Assembly: GCA_031255285.1 (NCBI GenBank)
Contig: JAIRSU010000035.1
Location: forward strand, 1 to 33,516
Source: Treponema sp.
GTDB lineage: Bacteria; Spirochaetota; Spirochaetia; Treponematales; Breznakiellaceae
Direction of reading: 5' to 3'
Length of the DNA: 33,516 nucleotides
The first letter of the stretch is position 1; every line of letters begins with the position of its first letter. This document shows, piece by piece, positions 9,601 through 19,500 of the stretch. The translations under genes were made by a program, and so were the position numbers. The notes beneath the pieces are model-generated. The model saw nothing but the letters and a program-made list of their open reading frames with translations. It searched no databases and was not told the DNA's origin.

Positions 9601-12327
9601 TTCCAGAGAAATCGCCGCGTTCTCCTGCGTTACAGCGGCGTCGTTCAAAGGTCTGCCGTTATAGACGCCGGTAAGGACCGAGTCTTTATCCATAACAATA
9701 ACGCCGTTCTCAATAGTTTTAGCATTGAGCCAGCGGAAGCTCTGTTCGTCATAAGCCGCTCTGTCCGCAGGGCGCAAGACAAAGAACCCGCCTTCCAGAA
9801 ACGTTGCAAAAGACGGCTCAGTTTTAGAGGCTTTCGTGGAAACGTCGAGGCGGGTCGGGACAAAGCCAGGCGGCAGGTCCTGCGGCACCTTGACGCTTAT
9901 ATCCCACGTCGTCGTCTTTGGCACCTGTTTTACGACGCCGTTGACCTTATGACCACCAAAGTCAAAGACCGTGGACTGGAGGACCGCAGTTTGAGATGCA
10001 GTTTCCACAGTTGCAGTAAGCGTATAGGGCGTTTTGAGTCCGCCTTTGGGCATGATAAGACTCATACCCGGTATCCACTCTTGTCCATCAAGCGTATTTA
10101 TCGTAATTTTCAACGGCAGTTCCGTAGACCCTCCAGCCGTGAAGATAAAAGGCTGGGACTTATAGACAAAGCCCTCTTCACTCTCAACCACAACGACGAC
10201 GCCTGGCGGCGCACCGCCGAGTATCGCTTCAACCGCCTCGTCAGATACAGTGTCCGCCGAAGTGGACTCCTCCATTTCCAGCGTGGGCAGCTCATCAGCA
10301 ACTATAGTTTCCTCAAGAATCGGCTCCACGGCAGCTGCGCTTCTCGCCGCTATCTTTACCGCATTACCAATCAGTTCTACGCTATAAGCGCGGCGAACCT
10401 CGTCTGTTTCAGGTTCAAATCTCACGGTTTTTGCCTTTATACCCGGCAGGTAGCCCCAGAGCGGATAGTCCAGAGAAACGCTCTCCCCTTTGGTCCTCTC
10501 GTCGAAGAAGCGGATACCAGGCAACTCTGTTGCATGAACGTGAGGCTTGCTCAAGTCCTCAATTCTGATGATATCCTCAACAACCGCCTTTCTTTCGTAC
10601 ATATCAGACGCTTCGATATGGAGAACAACCTGTCCATAGCCCGTATCGGAAGGAAGCGGTATATCCTGTATGAATTCGCCGCTGGTTTTCGCCTTTACAG
10701 ACACCGTTACCGACTCACTATGTCCAAAGCGGTAGGAGACGCTCGTTAGGACACTGTCCGAATTCACCATGAGCGTGAACGATGGGTTTGTCTCGCTATT
10801 GATTTCCATACCCGAATAAAACGCGGACCTTTCCGCGGTCTTACCGTTTCCATGGACCACTTGCGTTATAGCTGCGGACGGCTTTTTGCCGCCAGAAACC
10901 AGGTTCTTGATTTCGGTTTTGGGACCCTCTACCCCGTAGATATCCTTCGCCCACACCGACAAAGAATGAATACCAGCCGGCGGGTCTTCGAGGAGGGTTT
11001 GGAACCAGCCCGTTGTAACAAGCTCAGTCGGAGCGCCATTATCCACAGAGTAGTAGACCGCGGCCACCCCGTCGTCGTCTTCGGCAAGCCCGCTCACACG
11101 CAGTTTCGCCAAACCTTCACCCAGAACGCCTACAGGAATCAGTGCGCCTTTACCGGAAGGTGGAGAGGCCAGAGCAGGCTCCGTCAGCGAAACCCGCGGC
11201 AGATCCGCGTCTCTATCAATGATCAGACGGCGCTTTGCCACGCCCACATTACCAGACACATCCACAGCGCGGATTTCCAGGTCTATGGTCTTGAGTTTCT
11301 GGTATCTTTCATCGCGGATGTCGAATACTTCGACCCACCAGGGATTACCTATGACCAAATCGAAGTCTCCCGTTTGGTCGCCGAGCTTCCACGAAACATT
11401 CGTGAGACCCACCGTATCTTTGACGAATCCGGCGACTGAAAACAAGCCGTTTACCGGATCCGCGGGATTTTCAGGATAGGTTATCTTAACGTCAGGCGCG
11501 GTATTATCAACGAATATGAGGAACATATAGGCGCCTTCTGTGTTCTGTTTGTCAACGGCTTTGAACCAAATAATCTCCGGTCCATCATTGAACCTCTTCG
11601 TATCCAATGACAGACTGAAGTCGACCGTTACCGCTTCTTTTTTCGCTTTGAAAGGAATATTGACGTATGATATGCCTTCGTTCATTGAATAAGACAATCC
11701 CGCAATACCATTACCATCGTATATCGCGCCTTTTATATTGATTTTACCATTTACCAGAGCGCCAAGCGTATGACTCTGAACTTCGATTTGGGGCTTGTTG
11801 CGGTCAAGACTCCACATAACAACAAAAGCCCTCCCCTTCAAGCCGTTCACATCGACGCCGTAAGCGCTTATCGAGTACCAGCCATCCTTGAGTTCAGACG
11901 TATCCAGATAGTATGACCAAAACTCCGTGCCTTGGGCGATGACAGGATGTTCCGGGTCATGGCTAAAGACGAGCTCCACACGGTCTACCGCGTCGTCGTC
12001 GGTACAAGTTCCCACGATATTAAGATTACTAGGAATACGCATATTTTGGCGCGGGTTTGTCATCCGCACTACCGGAAGGTCAGATTCAGGGTCAAGGAAT
12101 ATATTTTCAGGACCTGCTATAGACACATTGCCGCCCTTGTCGTGAGCTTCAATGAAGAAGTTGTACTTACCCGGCTTCTTATTTTCGATGTCTATGCGTT
12201 CCTTAAACCCCTCCATCGCGGCGACTTCGTGGGTTTCCACATCCTTTTTCCCTCCAGCCCACAACAGACTGAAAGAAGAAACCGTGAGTAATAAGACCGA
12301 CAACCGCGTTACTTTTCCATAAATCAT
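6658..12327 (-). CDS. Large secreted multi-Ig-like-domain protein with a C-terminal predicted outer-membrane beta-barrel
   Basis: 1889 aa. Signal peptide MIYGKVTRLSVLLLTVSSFSLLWAG. Repeated Ig-like motifs (DNTAPDVKITYP, DKTSPQIRVIAP, VDNTAPELEIASP). The C-terminal ~160 aa are alternating aromatic/hydrophobic strands ending GGLRFNIF with a terminal Phe. SD AGGAG upstream of ATG. Confidence 0.88.
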   Translation of the reverse strand: MIYGKVTRLSVLLLTVSSFSLLWAGGKKDVETHEVAAMEGFKERIDIENKKPGKYNFFIEAHDKGGNVSIAGPENIFLDPESDLPVVRMTNPRQNMRIPSNLNIVGTCTDDDAVDRVELVFSHDPEHPVIAQGTEFWSYYLDTSELKDGWYSISAYGVDVNGLKGRAFVVMWSLDRNKPQIEVQSHTLGALVNGKINIKGAIYDGNGIAGLSYSMNEGISYVNIPFKAKKEAVTVDFSLSLDTKRFNDGPEIIWFKAVDKQNTEGAYMFLIFVDNTAPDVKITYPENPADPVNGLFSVAGFVKDTVGLTNVSWKLGDQTGDFDLVIGNPWWVEVFDIRDERYQKLKTIDLEIRAVDVSGNVGVAKRRLIIDRDADLPRVSLTEPALASPPSGKGALIPVGVLGEGLAKLRVSGLAEDDDGVAAVYYSVDNGAPTELVTTGWFQTLLEDPPAGIHSLSVWAKDIYGVEGPKTEIKNLVSGGKKPSAAITQVVHGNGKTAERSAFYSGMEINSETNPSFTLMVNSDSVLTSVSYRFGHSESVTVSVKAKTSGEFIQDIPLPSDTGYGQVVLHIEASDMYERKAVVEDIIRIEDLSKPHVHATELPGIRFFDERTKGESVSLDYPLWGYLPGIKAKTVRFEPETDEVRRAYSVELIGNAVKIAARSAAAVEPILEETIVADELPTLEMEESTSADTVSDEAVEAILGGAPPGVVVVVESEEGFVYKSQPFIFTAGGSTELPLKITINTLDGQEWIPGMSLIMPKGGLKTPYTLTATVETASQTAVLQSTVFDFGGHKVNGVVKQVPKTTTWDISVKVPQDLPPGFVPTRLDVSTKASKTEPSFATFLEGGFFVLRPADRAAYDEQSFRWLNAKTIENGVIVMDKDSVLTGVYNGRPLNDAAVTQENAAISLEAVQFDESDSYKRINVRFTEDGQYAFALTMSDVDGRVYTTESYTVLVDSEDPSLEITTPEVHGSWVKGEVVFELKFGDANLGAVEYSLDMGKTWSVCDGKWVDDTVLMSIDISSVEDGLVRILARASDSAQRETSVSFDVNKDTVAPSPRLIVPLSGEEVNGIIRLGILVEEKGKLVSSFYEDPPSGEMPPEDSVSAINDNAEEFKQEMSEYFITSSFLTLMVGINEHPLSADMKFTFTDASGNIAVLENWEFLISREMDKPIAQINLPSENEVITRDFMISGIVYDDDKVAKIWYFIDDNVEIEVAADNSYSIPIELLSLVDNEHSITVIPEDIYGIRGDPVKCGFRVSLEEPKAAMTLPSFDAISRGTLELKGVSSDKNDILAVQVSIDNGNTYNNVVGTTEWSYIFNTKILQDGTHVVFIKVWDKYNISAMYSGMINVDNTAPELEIASPMDGLTSVGPVFLSGRAIDSMGLKEMNINIRSMDGAEVPPELANISIEPDSIFTTDLDLSSLTDGLYNIDVWAEDFAENISHQSRNVLLSREIQRNFVDVLYPLNGEYIQGEFNLYGYLGGTDTASYATLYLDDTPIDTVKVTETGYFCFHLNKDKLKNGKNILSVMSDFDGKEAVFSPLRNIEYNAVGAWITIDSFTMGDFAFERPWLSGRMGYVLNEIDLQSLEDKTTDKKIKTAIAQKKPSLVEISFDNGITFTEVKRRKVKAPDGKPTDGWRYRIENIDMREGVYDLVLRATMANGETAVSRTLIQIDKTSPQIRVIAPESGGRYNQSLEFTALSSDDVALKSVLYTLRRGDKGLYAVPGFIQGLYFDGHFWGATFYDVGLGLTFFDDNVKLQVQFGQFSDEMWSWFSDNEMRYGGDVFGLKLLANVYSLPFASFGGYDWEWLSVSVAIGANFSYFIKTQSGSPTVMSAMIMQLEFPKVKLKQFRAFAFYTELQLWFTPTDVDTSVVSVPTTVFHVTGGLRFNIF

Positions 12328-12375
12328 ACTATCTCCTAAACATTACAGAATATCTCTTTCTAAAATACCCCAGAT

Positions 12376-13290
12376 TCATTTCCCGAATGACTGGACAGTC
12401 CACACGAATGCGGCTCTGGCGCATACCATTTGAACGGCGCGGGCAAGCGCATTAGCCGGCGGGACCTCTGGACGCGCAGGAAGCCAGTTAAACGCCTCCG
12501 CTATGCGTTTTTGGGTATCCACGTCTACTAGCCAAGCCGCGGCCGCTTCCAATTTAGCTTCTTCTTTCTTGTTCTTAAAGAAGGGAACCGCCCACAGCAC
12601 CGCGGCTTGAACCCCGTAAGACTCCCAGTCAGCCGGAATGGGGAATCGGTGCGCCTCGAAACCCGCGGTTTTGACCAAGGACATGGCGCGAACCGCGCTA
12701 TAGGGCGCATAAATCCATGACGGCGAGTGATCGAAGAAGATTTCCCAAGCGTTTATCCAGTTATAGGTACGCGCACCCGCTTGGAACCTATTGTCTGCGA
12801 ACAGCGTCTCGGACGCGCGGTCCCAGTCTGATTCCGCCAGGGCGGGGAACACGCCCGGTCTGGATTGCAGGAACTGCGCGGTCCACGCCAAAACCGCATC
12901 CGCCTCCACGCCGGGCAGAATCAAGAATCCTTGACCAGGCTTTTCTGCGCGGGCGCGGGACAGAGAAGAAGCTGTAAATTCGTGAAACACGACCCACGGG
13001 TCAACGGCAAGGACAATGCTCTCTTGGTATCGGCCTGCCTGGTATAAGCCGGGGTACACGAACACAGACTCGCCCGTCTCTTCCGCGGAGGCTGGGCGCG
13101 TCTGTGTGATGATAAACCCGTAGCGGTTCTTCGGCAGAGTCCCGTGTTCAAACAGTGCGGTTTCGGTAAACGGAGCGCGCCCCGCAACTATGGACTGCCA
13201 TTTGCCGTCCACATCTTGGTCAGCCAACCAGAGCGGTTTGGAACAGGAAAGCAAAACCAGAACGACCGTGCCCATCAGCAACTTTTTCAA
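12376..13290 (-). CDS. Lipoprotein resembling an ABC extracellular solute-binding protein
   Basis: 304 aa. Signal MKKLLMGTVVLVLLSCSKPL with lipobox LLSC. C-terminal AAAAWLVDVDTQKRIAEAFNWLPARPEVP resembles solute-binding proteins. TTG start with upstream GGGGAGAG. Confidence 0.7.
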   Translation of the reverse strand: MKKLLMGTVVLVLLSCSKPLWLADQDVDGKWQSIVAGRAPFTETALFEHGTLPKNRYGFIITQTRPASAEETGESVFVYPGLYQAGRYQESIVLAVDPWVVFHEFTASSLSRARAEKPGQGFLILPGVEADAVLAWTAQFLQSRPGVFPALAESDWDRASETLFADNRFQAGARTYNWINAWEIFFDHSPSWIYAPYSAVRAMSLVKTAGFEAHRFPIPADWESYGVQAAVLWAVPFFKNKKEEAKLEAAAAWLVDVDTQKRIAEAFNWLPARPEVPPANALARAVQMVCARAAFVWTVQSFGK

Positions 13291-13360
13291 AATACTCTCC
13301 CCTCTTTATGTTCAGCGCCGAAAACATCTCTTTTCAAACAGCGCTCGTATGAAGTCCTCC

Positions 13361-13496
13361 CACAGGCGAAGCCTGTGTCTGGCACCACGAAAGTGTCTGG
13401 CACAGACTTCGTCTGTTTTACGACTTCGCAATGCACGTGATAAGCAAACTTGTCTGTCCCCCTCTGGCGCCGCCACACACTCACCCGTAGGTGAGT
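13361..13496. repeat. Intergenic REP-like repeat/hairpin cluster
   Basis: cacaggc-gaa-gcctgtg (13361-13377); two direct GTGTCTGGCAC copies (13375-13385, 13393-13403); acagac-ttc-gtctgt (13402-13416); actcacc-cgta-ggtgagt (13479-13496). 13403-13432 is an inverted homologue of 5203-5232. Confidence 0.75.
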
Positions 13497-13517
13497 ATCA
13501 CCCTCACGGTATCCATC

Positions 13518-16500
13518 CTACTTCACGTAGTAAGAAATGCGGTAGTAGTCCCCGGAGACATAGGCGAAAGCCGCATCCCAGCTCCGCCCAGCTCCGGTAT
13601 CACACTCAACTTGGGTGCGCACATCGTTGACCACATAGCGGCCCGGCAGGGTAACGTGGTCCCAGCCGTTGCTGTCGAATACTGCGGGGTTGTGAATAGC
13701 CATCTTCAAGCCGGTACGGGAATCTATGCCGCCCTGGTCAAGATAAGAGACGACCGGGTTCCCGTCCGCATCAATTGCTATATCTGCCCATTTACCCACG
13801 TTGCCTACACTGTCAATAACAATCGGGTCGGCGAAGCTGTACGCGCCGGTCGTCCCCTGCGGTGTGCCTTTGACATAAACCAAGTCCCCGTTATCACTGT
13901 CCATGAACACGATGTGCATGACGTTTTGCCTGCCTGCCGTGGTATTTTTGTCGATACGCATGGAGACGTAACGTCCCGCGGTGGATATGCCCTGAGTCGA
14001 GACGTCCGCGGTAGTAAAGGTCGTCGCATTAGCCTGGTTACCGTACGCGTATCTCAGCTTTTCTGTACCAGCTGCTTTGTCCTGCACCAGGTAAACGATG
14101 ACCGGTATTCTCGTACTGTTCACGTCTATCGCGTTGTAATTACCCGCATCGGTTCCTGTTCCCACGGTCCGCGTTCCGTCAATTATTACACCATAGATAT
14201 TATTACCATTACCGGCTGCGTTTTTATCAGAGTTCCAGTACCGGAGCAATTGGTATTTAGCGTCATAATAGGTGATATGGCTCCTAGTGCCGTCATGCAC
14301 TATCCGCGGATTGATAAACTGGAGCAACATTTGATTACCGGTATTGTTAAACCGCTCTATCCACGTTCCTTTATGATTGGCTGCATTCGCCCTGGTACCC
14401 GGTATCAGCGTCAGTCCTCCCATATCATAGTTGGTCTGCATATAGTTTTCCAGCACCACCATATTCCATCTAGTATTGCTGGTATCCCATGCAATGTCCG
14501 TGTCCTCAGGCGGATCGGCGCTCCAGGTTATCGACATAGCACTGCCATTTCCGTTGTTCTGGCTGTAGTACGTGGGCATATTATTTCCACCTGTACCGCC
14601 ATTATTGTAGGCGCTCCCATTAATCAGGTAACTGCTCCATGAAGCCCACAACTCGCCGGTGGTCGGGTTAATCGTCATGGCGGGCTTGACTATGGAGCCG
14701 ACAACGGTCGGGTTCCTGAAGTGTCCCTGATTATTCCCGTTTTCAATATTATGGCTGTCAAACAGGTGTACATACCGATCGTCGGTCCAGAGGGCTGAAG
14801 AGTCGTTGCCTGCTATGGCTTCCTGACTCGTGTTCCAGCTGTTGGCGTTGTTGTTACGGTTATTCACCGCCTCAATGTTGCCAGCAGTGTACGTAACAAG
14901 TCCGCTGGTCGCGCCCGCGGGGACGTTGATGTAGTAATAAGTCCCGTTCGGCGTACCCGCTCCGGCATTCGCCGTGTCTATGATCACCAATCGATTCGTA
15001 TCCGTAAGGTTGAATCCTTCTACCTGTAATCTTTCATTGTCTCCGTTGCTTCGCCTGAAGCTGAACCAGCCGTTCTTGGAGCGCAGGACCGGCGCCTTGT
15101 CCGCGTCCGTCGTCCCGGTGCTATTCTTGAACCGCGTCAATGTCGTGATATAGGGCGCAAGGTCCAGCCCTATGCTGTTGTAGTCCGCGTTGTCTGTTGT
15201 ATTGGTTTTATCCGCACTGATTCCCTTCGCGGCTCCTGCAACCGCCGCGCCCGCGTTGTTCTGCGGTGCGGAAGCGTCCTCTGCCCGTACCGTAACCGTA
15301 ATGGCTCCTAAAGTATCTGTCGTTACGCTGCCTATGAGCGTCCCGGTATCCCACCGATACGTCCATTCAACCAGATGTCCGTCAATGCTCAATTCTTGGT
15401 ACAATCCCACGTCGGTTTCTACCAACCCCGCCGGGCGTTTGAGTTTTCCATCGGTGTCAGACTCAAGTATTTTGAGCCTAGCCGTACCCCCAAAGTCAAG
15501 GTAAAGCGCGGTGATGCGCTGGTCGTCCTGCGCCCGCCCTCTCAAGGTTACAACGCCGGAGACCGTGTCCACCGCAAAGCCGGTGGGATTAATAATGCCT
15601 GTGTCATTTCCATCCACGTCAAGTTCATGTTCCAGCCAGATGTTCGCCTTGTCTGTGGCTATGTCCGAACCATTACCTACGCCGTCCCGCGGCTCAATGT
15701 GTCCGGAAATCTTCCCGTCCCTCATGTAGAGCGAGCCTTTGGTCGTGTTCTGCACTGTTGTCGTGGACCCAGCCGTTACTACCGGGTTGACGCTGGCGGC
15801 AAGACTATTCTCCGCCTTGGGGTTCAGGTCGTAGAGCTGCGTTACCGGCGGCCGCGTGTCCGCATTCTCAACGCGCACCGCAAGCATCACAAAGTCGCTG
15901 AGCTGGTCTTCTTCACTCCCGCCTGTCAGGGTACTGTCCCACACCTTAACAGAGAAGTACCGGTCGCTGCCTGAAACAGCCACACCCGTACCTGTCAAGG
16001 TTATGTCTCCTGACGGGATGAAGGTAGAGCCTTTCTCCGGGTTGACAAGCCCCGTAAGGCTCGTCCAATTCGTGTTTCCCAATTCCTCAATGCGATATGT
16101 ACGTCCCATCACCAGTGTCCCGCCGTTCCTTACAACCGTGTACTCTTCTGAATCTGTTATCTTTCCGTTTCCAAAGTCTCCAGTATCGAAGTCCACGTCC
16201 ACGCTGATAGTGTTATCGGCGCCGGCGTCTCCCTCCTCTTTGATAGAAGTCTCGGTATATTCAAAGACAGATGCACCATTGAGAGAAGTAGCATCCACGT
16301 CTTTAGTCGCCACAAAAGGCGCCCCGACCGCGTTATCCTTCGCACCGACTGTCTTGAAGTCAAATCCTGCATTGGTCTGCGCGATGGTGTATATCTTACC
16401 CTTTGTGAGGGTCGTTGCTACACTCGTGGAGCGCGTGAGGTACTGTACGCGGTAATGCTTCTGGCCGTTGCCCCCGTTTGTGTTGAGTCCTATACGGAAC

Positions 16501-19500
16501 ATACTGTTCCGCACCGTGAACTGTGTGTCCAGATATCTGTCGCTTATGGTCTTTGTTCCCGCATTCGTAAAGTCTGTGCCAACCAACGGGGTGGCAAGGG
16601 ACAGAGACGTGATTGACGGCGCGTTATTCTGGAAGTAAACGTCCTGTTCCGCGTAGGTCCTGTTGCCCGCGCGGTCCTCAACTATGTAATGCACGGTTAT
16701 CTTACCATCGGCTATCTTGGTCGAGTCGAAAGTTGCGCCCCATACCTTTTCCGAGCCTGCATTGTCGTACCAGTATTCAACAAAGTTGTCACCGTCCCTT
16801 TCGCCTGTCGCGGACTCGTCGCTGTCAATCACAATGCCGTAGCCACTATACGAAGGAGTCGCAGCATACTTAGGATACTTCACGTCCGCCGGATCGGCGA
16901 GCATCGTCCCGTTCCACCGGCGTGCACTGACGGTCGTAAACGAGCTTGCATCATCTGTCGTAACTGCATGGGTTATTGCGCCGCCATCCTTCGTCCCATA
17001 GGGTGCATAGAAAGTGGTGTTTCCGCCCACAGTTCGGCTGAAGTACACAACAACGGATTTCAAGCCTTGAATACTGCCTGAAGGAGGCGCATCGTTCGCG
17101 GTTCCCCGCAAGGTGTAGTCCCCGACCGCAGTAACGGCCGCGGTATAATCGGCGCGTGGGAAGTAGTTGTCAATCTGGAAGCTCATAGCAAAGCTCGCCG
17201 AAAGAGGCGGAGACGCATCATCCATTGTAGCCAAAGTCAACCCGTAAGTTCCGGTGGTATCCTTAAAGAGCTCATCGCTGTTTATCGCCATATTTACGTG
17301 GTACGTGAAGTAGCCGCTGTCGTCTGCCGCGTAGAGCATATTGTCTGCCGTTTCATTCTGCCCCGCAGTAAAGGTCTTGGATTGTCCATCCGCCGCATTG
17401 ACGCGGTAGTATCTCTTCCCCGCTGTGAGGCTCTGCCCGGCGCTAATGATATTGCCCGCGTCGACTTTTGCGGTAACGGTGAGTTTATCGATTATCATAC
17501 CGTCCGCATCCTTAACGGAAATCGGCGCCGCCGTTCCTGTCGGTTGAACCGTAATATCAGAAATCCCGTCAGAGTCCTTCACCTCGGCCGTGATGGTAAC
17601 GGTCTTGGAAATCTGCATCTGGTACGTGTAATCCTCCGGGGTTCCGTCCTGCGGCGTTACCTTGATATTCTCTATGATGGGTACATTACTGCTGAACCTG
17701 AGAATATGGCGGGTGATGTTGCCGTTCACGCTGCTTTGTTCGTCTATGTAATTACCTTCGCTTTTCGTATCACGCGCGAACACCTCAATGTAGACTGTCC
17801 TTTCAGTATCACTCCCTGACGGGTTCAGCTTGCCGTTAGCGTTGAGGTTAATATACCAGTTCACGAATCCGCTGCCTGGGCTCTGAATAGTAGCCGCGTG
17901 CCAGCCTACGCCCGGCTCCCTATGCAAGTCAGAGCTTGTCGTCCCCGCATAGGTTGTATCGGCCGCGGGATTGCCCGTCCCGTCAGTCCAATCGTACCAC
18001 TTATCGCCCGCCGAATCTGCGTCGTCTGCCATCCATTCGGAGAAGCTCCAGTTCTTGTATCCTTTTGTCTTGTCGGCAGGGTCCACCCAGACGTCCGTCT
18101 CGTCGTGCGCCGCGCCGCTTACGCGCACCCACACGCTGCTTACGATGTTGTTGTCCGATGACGTCCCGGTGAGCCTGACCGTACCGCCGACTGCTTGATT
18201 GCCGTCCGGCGTGAGGATTGTGCTCGTGGCTTTGTCCATGTGCGGGTCAACGGTGATGATGAACTCGCAAGGGGTCGCATTGCCCGCCAAGTCAAATATC
18301 AACACGTTGACGGGAATATCCCATACATTGTTTTCAGGCGCGTTGTCAGTCAGTTCAGCCTCATTTCCATCGGTATATTCAACAAGCGCATCGTTGCTTG
18401 ACGAGGTATACCGGTAGCGTTTCACGCCATATCTCTCCCCTGCCCCATTTGCGCCGTCATAGGCGGCTAGCCCGTTGCTGTTCACAAAGTACTTGACTTC
18501 GTTAAAGGCAACGTTCCATGCGTATACGCCGCCGCTCCACCTTATTGAAAGGTTTCCGTAGTTCTCTTCCGCCACGTTTCCTGAGTCTAGGTTGGTATCT
18601 TTCCACTCGCGAACGGTACCACTGTCCACGGGTGTGGTCTTCGTCGCTATGAACGACGTTCCTATCGCCGCGCCTGTCGGCGCGCCGACATCCGTCCAGT
18701 CGTAACTGCCAAGGTTCGTTATGGTATAGGCTTTGCCTGTAGTAATCGCCGTAGTCTCGGCTAGGTCAGGTTTGCCTATCTGGTAGAAGACCTTGGACAC
18801 AGAGTTGTTATCGCTTGCGACTCCGCTCACGGTGAGGCTACCAATGACGCGGTTAGGAGCGCCGGGTTGTTTCACGGTAACCTCATGAGGTTGGGTTGTA
18901 TCAAGGGCGAAGTTCAACTGTCTGGTCGTCGTGTGTCCCGCCTTGTCGTATGCTGTAACGTTGATGGTCTGCTGCCCTTCTGCAAGTGCATCTACCGGCA
19001 TGGTTATTGACCACGCACCATCTGCGTCTAACTGCGGCGTCTCTCTTTGTGTCGAAGAGTTGAACCAAACCTCAAGCTTCTCAACGCCGTTGGCGTCTGA
19101 CGCAGTTCCTTTCAAGGGAACACCCCCGTTGTAGAATTGCTTTATCGTCTCAACGGTCAATTCCGGGTTTACGGTGTCCAGAACAAAGTATATCCATTCG
19201 GGTAAACCTGTTCCATTGACTGTCTTGTTGGGTGCGTCCGCATCGCCGGTCTTTTTCGCCCTATCTTCTGCGGTTACCTTGATGCGGTAGACTCCATCTG
19301 ATAGGCTCAAGCCGCCGGTCCCGCTTCCCAATACGATGTTCCATGTGGGCGCGGCAGTAAGCGGTTGGTTTTCTGCTCTATTCTCCCAAGCATCCCCGTT
19401 TTTCGCCTGTAGGGTGTATGTCAGAGACTTGAGTCCGCTTGTTACGTCTGATGTTGAACCCATTATCCTTGCGGACCCATCCCCAAAGATAAAGGGAGCG

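Noticed and set aside
9418-10749. 443-aa plus-strand ORF antisense to the Ig/barrel gene
   Set aside because: Arg-rich, no recognisable domain, lies fully opposite a well-supported coding sequence; a codon-usage shadow.
13491-14642. 383-aa plus-strand ORF at the end of the giant gene
   Set aside because: Antisense shadow ORF with no domain signature; the minus-strand frame is continuous and protein-like throughout.
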